Assembly (NCBI GenBank): GCA_000431215.1
Contig: HF985568.1
Span: forward strand, 2,086-20,180
Length of the DNA stretch: 18,095 nucleotides
Source of the DNA: Prevotella sp. CAG:1031
GTDB lineage: Bacteria; Bacteroidota; Bacteroidia; Bacteroidales; Muribaculaceae
Direction of reading: 5' to 3'
This document shows, one piece after another, positions 14,541 through 18,095 of this stretch. Position numbers and translations under genes: made by a program. The notes below the pieces were generated by a model. The model had not been told where the DNA came from, did no database searches, and was given only the letters and a program-made list of their open reading frames with translations. Numbering within the stretch: position 1 is the first letter of the stretch; the number at the start of each line of letters is the position of its first letter.

Positions 14541-15368
14541 TTACTTGACGAAGAGAGCTATTGCCAGCGACGCTACTACCGAGCAGGCGCTGATTATAGC
14601 CGAGGTGACCTGAAGACGGTAGCCGTTGTTGACATTGTAGTTGACATTGCTGCGGCGCACGTCGTTGGGCTGCACGACAACCATGTCGTTCTGCTTCAGA
14701 TAGAAGTAGGGCGAGGTGAATACCTTCGAGTCGTTGAGATTGAGATGATGGTATTCCTTCTTTCCGTTTTCCTCGCGGATGAGCAGAATGTTGTCGCGCA
14801 CGGCGTAGGGGGTGAGGTCGCCTGCGCGGGCTATGGCGTCCATAATGGTGAAACGCTCGGAGTTGGCCGACACATTGCCCGGACGGTTGACCTCGCCGAG
14901 GATGCTGACATGGAAATTTGTCAGCTGGACGGTTACTATGGGGTCTTCGATCTGGTCTTTGACGTGGTCGTAGATGTAGTCGGCGAGCTGGGTGGTTGTC
15001 ATCCCGGCTACGTGGATCTTGCCGAGAATGGGGAAGTTGATGTCGCCCGACTGGCTGACCAGATAGTCGATATTGTTACCGGCGGGGGTCTGGACCATAG
15101 TGCCGGTGTTGGGATCCATTACGGTGCTGTAGCTCGAAGGGATGTTGAAGATCTGCGCGGCGTTGGGATTGGTCGAGGTCACGCGGATGTCGAGCTTGTC
15201 GTCGGGGGCGATCTTCAGTTCGTAGTCGACGTTGCCGAGCTGGCCGCTGTCGGTTGTGGAGATATTCTCGAAATAGGTCATCGAGGCCTTCGGCGTGCTG
15301 CACGAGCCGAGAGTCAGCATAACAGCGGCGGCGCTGAGGGCCAGGGCTATTGAGAAGAATTTTTTCAT
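14541..15368 (-). CDS. Wza-like polysaccharide export outer-membrane lipoprotein
   Basis: This 275-residue protein has a lipobox L-G-S-C23. A Poly_export (PES) domain follows, including the typical Y-E-L-K-I-A-P-D-D-K-L-D-I-R-V at 49-63 and S-Q-S-G-D-I-N-F-P-I-L-G at 105-116. An SLBB domain starts at I-L-G-E-V-N-R-P-G (156-164) and runs to V-V-V-Q-P-N-D near 236. A hydrophobic helix (about 255-273) ends the protein, as expected for the segment crossing the outer membrane in Wza-like oligomers. It is shorter than E. coli Wza (about 380), normal for Bacteroidetes versions with one SLBB. It is first in a two-gene operon with the Wzc-like kinase. No glycosyltransferase, flippase or polymerase gene follows, so the rest of the pathway is elsewhere. 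Confidence 0.92.
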   Translation of the reverse strand: MKKFFSIALALSAAAVMLTLGSCSTPKASMTYFENISTTDSGQLGNVDYELKIAPDDKLDIRVTSTNPNAAQIFNIPSSYSTVMDPNTGTMVQTPAGNNIDYLVSQSGDINFPILGKIHVAGMTTTQLADYIYDHVKDQIEDPIVTVQLTNFHVSILGEVNRPGNVSANSERFTIMDAIARAGDLTPYAVRDNILLIREENGKKEYHHLNLNDSKVFTSPYFYLKQNDMVVVQPNDVRRSNVNYNVNNGYRLQVTSAIISACSVVASLAIALFVK

Positions 15369-15430
15369 TACAGCAAAAAGTATGTCGGATAGTTATTGAA
15401 TATATGGGGGTTACATAACAAACGCGCGCA

Positions 15431-15454
15431 TCGGCACCTTTATTATAGTGCCGA
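15431..15454 (-). promoter_or_regulatory. Hairpin in the leader of the polysaccharide export operon
   Basis: A 7-bp stem TCGGCAC/GTGCCGA (15431-15437 and 15448-15454) with a 10-base A/T-rich loop lies inside the roughly 110-base leader between the predicted start of transcription and the Wza-like ATG. No T-run follows on the - strand. It may affect mRNA stability or translation; no known riboswitch class was recognised. Confidence 0.35.
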
Positions 15455-15483
15455 CGCCCGGGACAGCCCCATTTTTTGCGCCG

Positions 15484-15515
15484 CAAAGATAGTGAAAGTT
15501 AGCATAATAATCAAA
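15484..15515 (-). promoter_or_regulatory. Promoter of the polysaccharide export operon
   Basis: On the - strand TTTG (15512-15515), a 20-base spacer and TATCTTTG (15484-15491) match the Bacteroidetes -33/-7 consensus fully. It is divergent from the glycosyltransferase promoter, whose -7 box is about 60 bases away. A small palindrome GAGCG/CGCTC (15521-15536) lies between the two and could be an operator. Confidence 0.8.
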
Positions 15516-15575
15516 CATCGGAGCGGGTTAACGCTCTTTTAGCGATTCTTTAGAGGATTATTGGCGCAGAGTTTG

Positions 15576-15583
15576 TAATTTTG
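15576..15583 (+). promoter_or_regulatory. -7 element of the glycosyltransferase promoter (decides the start codon)
   Basis: TAATTTTG at 15576-15583 matches TAnnTTTG exactly. No good -33 TTTG is found 19-21 bases upstream; TTTA at 15549-15552 is the nearest candidate. A TTG at 15581 could open the same frame but lies inside this box, before transcription would start. The ATG at 15608 is therefore the likely start. Confidence 0.6.
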
Positions 15584-15607
15584 CAACTTCAAAAAACGAT
15601 ATTGTCA

Positions 15608-16813
15608 ATGACTTTTCCATATCAAGAGCTACTGTCGCTGAAGTTCGATATTGTCGCGATAGCCGCGTCGGGTGCCGCGCTGGTGTTTGCGGTGCTGATT
15701 CTGTCGCTGCTGCTTCCGCGACTTCTCAGGGTTACGCGGCGCATACGCCGCGACAATGCCATCGCGTCGGGCACTGTCGAGGCCGAGGCGACATTCCGGC
15801 CGGTCACCGTTATTGTCACCTCGAGCCACGAGGCGACAAATCTGCGCACACTCCTGCCGCAGATTCTCGAGCAGGACTATCCGGCTCCGATGGAGGTTAT
15901 CGTTGTCGACGATGACGATGACGAGGGTGTGACCCCGGGGGTTGTATCTCAGCTTCAGGATGTCTACTCGAATCTTTATATGACCTACGCGCCCGCTACA
16001 TCGCGGAATCTGTCGCGCAAGAAGCTCGCCATAACGCTTGGCGTCAAGGCAGCCCGCTATGACTGGATGGTCTTCACCAACGGAAACTGCCGTGTCGAGT
16101 CGCCGCTGTGGCTGCGCCTTATGGCACTCGGTTTCGCCCGGGGCAACAAGGTTGTGCTCGGCTACAGCATACCGCGACCCTCCGATGACGCCGTTGAGAA
16201 AGGTGGCCGCCGCCGGCGTGCTTTCGACGCAGTGCGCACAGCGGCCCAGTGGCTCGGCGCCGCCATCGGCGGCCGTCCCTACCGCGGCGATGGAAACAAC
16301 CTCGGCTATACCCGTCAGCTGTTCATGGAACAGCGCGGGTTCGAGAAGTCGCTGACTCTTGTCAACGGCGACGACGACATATTCGTGTCGCAGCTGGCCT
16401 CAGTGGCGCCTGCCGACGTCATGGTAGCGCGCGACGCGATGGTTGTGGATCTCGAACGTCATCCCGAAAAAGCTGCGCGCGACGAATACGACGCCCGACG
16501 TTTCACCGGGCGCTATCTTCGCCGCTCGACCCCGCTGATGTGGGGCTTCATGTCGCTGTTATGGTGGCTGTGGCTCGCTGCAACGGCTGTGGCTGTGGCG
16601 ACCGGACTGCCGTCGCTGGTGCCTGCCGCCGCGATGCTGCTCGTCATGATCGGGCTGTGGATTCCCGTCATGGTGACGTGGCGGCGCCTGTCGCGTCTTC
16701 TCGATGCCGCGCCGCTGTTCTGGACGGTAGTGCCTCTGACGCTGATACATCCCGTTCTCACTCTGTTTCGCCGTTTCCGCCGCTCCGACGTCAAAAACTA
16801 TACGTGGCAGTGA
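15608..16813 (+). CDS. Membrane-anchored family 2 (GT-A) glycosyltransferase
   Basis: This 401-residue protein has an N-terminal membrane helix (about 14-40), a GT-A domain (about 63-300) and C-terminal hydrophobic segments (about 311-358 and 368-388). The GT2 fold is seen in P-V-T-V-I-V-T-S-S-H-E-A-T-N-L-R (65-80), E-Q-D-Y-P (89-92 region) and V-I-V-V-D-D-D-D-D-E-G (97-107). The position of the nucleotide-sugar-metal DxD motif reads F-T-N-G-N-C-R (156-162), with Asn in place of both Asp. A likely acceptor/catalytic acidic cluster is G-D-D-D at 254-257. No clear QxxRW motif is seen. It probably transfers a sugar to a lipid-linked or surface glycan at the inner membrane. It is divergent from the export genes and 36 bases before cdsA. 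Substrate is unknown. Confidence 0.82.
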   Translation: MTFPYQELLSLKFDIVAIAASGAALVFAVLILSLLLPRLLRVTRRIRRDNAIASGTVEAEATFRPVTVIVTSSHEATNLRTLLPQILEQDYPAPMEVIVVDDDDDEGVTPGVVSQLQDVYSNLYMTYAPATSRNLSRKKLAITLGVKAARYDWMVFTNGNCRVESPLWLRLMALGFARGNKVVLGYSIPRPSDDAVEKGGRRRRAFDAVRTAAQWLGAAIGGRPYRGDGNNLGYTRQLFMEQRGFEKSLTLVNGDDDIFVSQLASVAPADVMVARDAMVVDLERHPEKAARDEYDARRFTGRYLRRSTPLMWGFMSLLWWLWLAATAVAVATGLPSLVPAAAMLLVMIGLWIPVMVTWRRLSRLLDAAPLFWTVVPLTLIHPVLTLFRRFRRSDVKNYTWQ

Positions 16814-16833
16814 TTTCGCGCGGCGACAAACGC

Positions 16834-16841
16834 TATATTTG
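16834..16841 (+). promoter_or_regulatory. Possible cdsA promoter -7 element
   Basis: TATATTTG matches TAnnTTTG exactly and ends 8 bases before the cdsA ATG, so a transcript starting there would be leaderless or nearly so. No good -33 element is seen at the correct spacing (TTTC at 16814-16817 is 16 bases upstream). The cdsA gene may also be read from the glycosyltransferase promoter. Confidence 0.4.
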
Positions 16842-16849
16842 CTGACCAA

Positions 16850-17701
16850 ATGAAGAATCTTGTCTTACGAAGCCTCACGGGCGCCCTTTACGTTGCCGTC
16901 ATAGTGTGCGGCATTGTCATCAACTCCACGCTCTTCACTGCGTTGGGCTGCCTGCTGGCGGCTCTTGCCGTCAATGAGTTCCTCCATCTTGTCGACAGGC
17001 ATGAGGGGGGAGCGGGCCTCGCGATGCATCTGCTCGACGTAGCCGGCGCGCTTGTGCTCGTCTACGGATTCGATTCGGTCGTCTTCAGCCTCGGAACGGG
17101 GTCGAGCTTCCCCTTTCTGGCGGCGTGGGGCGGTTTGTATCTGATATATCTCATCGCCAGACTTGTGGCAACGCTCTATTCGAAACGCGGCTGTCCCGTA
17201 AGATCGCTCGTCTGCTCGCTCGGAGCGCAGGTCTACATCGCGCTGCCGATAGCCCTGATGTCGCTCGTCTACAACTCCCGTCAGGGCGTAGCGCTTCTGT
17301 TGGGCGTCTTTATAATGATATGGCTCAGCGACACCGGTGCCTATCTCGTAGGCTCGACGTTCGGACGCCACCGTCTTTTCGAGCGCGTATCGCCCAAGAA
17401 ATCCTGGGAAGGATTCTTCGGCGGACTTCTGTTTGCCGTAGCAGCCGGTTTCCTCTTTCGTTTCGGTTTTCCCGACTTGTTCGACGCGCGGTCGTGGGCC
17501 GAGCTTGCCGGACTGGGCCTTGTTGTCGGCGTCTTCGGAACGTGGGGCGACCTCGTCGAGTCGCTTATCAAGCGCACTGTCGGCGTGAAAGACTCCGGCA
17601 ACCTTCTCCCCGGCCACGGCGGCATCCTCGACCGCATTGACTCGCTGTTGCTCGTCATCCCCGCCGTCGTCGTCTACTCGGCCCTTCTGCTCTTGTTCTG
17701 A
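16850..17701 (+). CDS. cdsA: Phosphatidate cytidylyltransferase (CDP-diacylglycerol synthase)
   Basis: This 283-residue integral membrane protein is composed mostly of hydrophobic helices (about 7-9). It carries S-D-T-G-A-Y-L-V-G at 160-168, S-P-K-K-S-W-E-G-F-F-G-G at 181-192, and the CdsA signature starting S238-L-I-K-R and continuing through V-K-D-S-G-N-L-L-P-G-H-G-G to D-R-I-D264. These are the metal- and CTP-binding residues of the family, all present. It converts CTP and phosphatidic acid to CDP-diacylglycerol and pyrophosphate in the inner membrane, the branch point to phosphatidylethanolamine and phosphatidylglycerol. Length fits the family (about 270-290). It follows the glycosyltransferase gene by 36 bases on the same strand; a functional link is not evident. 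Confidence 0.97.
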   Translation: MKNLVLRSLTGALYVAVIVCGIVINSTLFTALGCLLAALAVNEFLHLVDRHEGGAGLAMHLLDVAGALVLVYGFDSVVFSLGTGSSFPFLAAWGGLYLIYLIARLVATLYSKRGCPVRSLVCSLGAQVYIALPIALMSLVYNSRQGVALLLGVFIMIWLSDTGAYLVGSTFGRHRLFERVSPKKSWEGFFGGLLFAVAAGFLFRFGFPDLFDARSWAELAGLGLVVGVFGTWGDLVESLIKRTVGVKDSGNLLPGHGGILDRIDSLLLVIPAVVVYSALLLLF

Positions 17702-17840
17702 TTGTCAGGAAAGTCCCGCGGCAACAAAAATTTCGCGGGCCAGATGCAGAACGTATGATTTTCCAGCCCCTGAATGTGGCGGGGAGTCTTTGGCACGCGC
17801 CGGCTCTTTGTCGGAGATGTTGATTCTGAGGTGTCGACTT
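17702..17840. other. Intergenic region after cdsA, no gene seen
   Basis: This 139-base stretch lies between the convergent cdsA and small membrane protein genes. It has one short hairpin, CCCGCG/CGCGGG (17715-17720 and 17734-17739) with a 13-base loop and no T-run, which may act as a weak terminator for cdsA. Nothing else was recognised. Confidence 0.4.
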
Positions 17841-18014
17841 TTATAACTCCGATGTGACAAGGTCGTATACAACCCAGCATACGATAGAGGCGATGAAAAT
17901 GACTATGAAGTAACGTAGGGGCTTCGATTTTATAATTCCGAATTTGTCGAAAACCCAAAGCAGAAGTGCTGCCACTACAGCAATTATCAGATAGACATAC
18001 CAATGTTCGCGCAT
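17841..18014 (-). CDS. Small two-helix membrane protein, function unknown
   Basis: The - strand frame from the ATG at 18014 to the TAA at 17841-17843 gives 57 residues starting M-R-E-H-W-Y-V-Y-L-I-I-A and ending D-L-V-T-S-E-L. Two hydrophobic segments (about 6-21 and 35-51) are joined by a short basic, charged loop (D-K-F-G-I-I-K-S-K-P-L-R), an orderly two-helix hairpin pattern. No family is recognised. Codon use is less G+C-rich than in cdsA. No TAnnTTTG box is seen in the bases available upstream. The coherent membrane topology over the whole frame argues it is real, but chance is not excluded. It may be in the inner membrane; no function is proposed. Confidence 0.6.
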   Translation of the reverse strand: MREHWYVYLIIAVVAALLLWVFDKFGIIKSKPLRYFIVIFIASIVCWVVYDLVTSEL

Positions 18015-18095
18015 AACGTCTTGTATTTGAAGTTCTATCTATTAGACGCAGATTTCCGCGATTAGTTTGGGTCAGCGGATTTTCCCGGTGGGCAC
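18015..18095. other. Window edge, no feature recognised
   Basis: The last 81 bases hold no convincing reading frame, perfect promoter box or long palindrome. They probably contain the upstream region of the small - strand gene. Confidence 0.3.

Noticed and set aside
14373..15353. 326-residue + strand frame over the Wza-like gene
   Set aside because: The - strand gene has a lipobox and PES/SLBB motifs; the opposite frame is only compositionally open.
15581..15607. TTG start for the glycosyltransferase
   Set aside because: The TTG is inside the TAATTTTG -7 box, so it should not be in the transcript; the ATG at 15608 is preferred.
17674..18003. 109-residue - strand frame at the right end
   Set aside because: It overlaps the end of cdsA and the small two-helix gene in another frame and shows no ordered pattern; the 57-residue frame has coherent membrane topology.

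Overview
The window looks like chromosomal DNA from a Bacteroidales gut bacterium, plausibly Muribaculaceae. It carries a SusC/SusD/SusE/SusF-type glycan uptake operon, several start codons lack a Shine-Dalgarno sequence, and perfect TAnnTTTG -7 boxes sit in front of several genes. The family-level guess is inference from gene style and G+C-rich codon use; the phylum and order are well supported.

Layout. (1) Positions 1-5745, + strand: the 3' part of a susC-like TonB-dependent transporter gene, then susD-like, SusE-like and SusF-like lipoprotein genes, forming an outer-membrane starch/alpha-glucan capture operon. (2) Positions 5811-6789: a small IS200-like/RAYT Y1 transposase gene lying between two homologous clusters of palindromic repeats. 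This is the most unusual part of the window. (3) Positions 6903-8906: htpG (Hsp90). (4) Positions 8980-11697, - strand: a large secreted GH13 amylase/pullulanase-type enzyme with an N-terminal E-set/CBM48 region and a T9SS-like C-terminal tail, converging on htpG across a shared strong hairpin. (5) Positions 11860-12030, - strand: a 56-residue 2x[4Fe-4S] ferredoxin gene with its own promoter. (6) Positions 12134-15368, - strand: a two-gene polysaccharide export operon, an outer-membrane Wza-like lipoprotein followed by a Wzc-like tyrosine autokinase. (7) Positions 15608-17701, + strand, divergent: a membrane-anchored family 2 glycosyltransferase and cdsA. (8) Positions 17841-18014, - strand: a 57-residue two-helix membrane protein of unknown function.

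How the genes fit together. SusC-F proteins would bind and import alpha-glucan oligosaccharides, and the GH13 enzyme would make those oligosaccharides outside the cell. The transposase/repeat block and htpG now lie between these two halves. The export proteins and the divergent glycosyltransferase are candidate partners in making a surface polysaccharide, but the flippase, polymerase and other glycosyltransferases are not in the window. CdsA makes CDP-diacylglycerol for phospholipids.

Best candidate for an undescribed system: the transposase with its composite repeat modules. Four types of short hairpin (called A, B, C and D here) are arranged in an ordered, partly mirror-symmetric array on both sides of the transposase gene, resembling a Bacteroidetes version of a RAYT/REPIN system.
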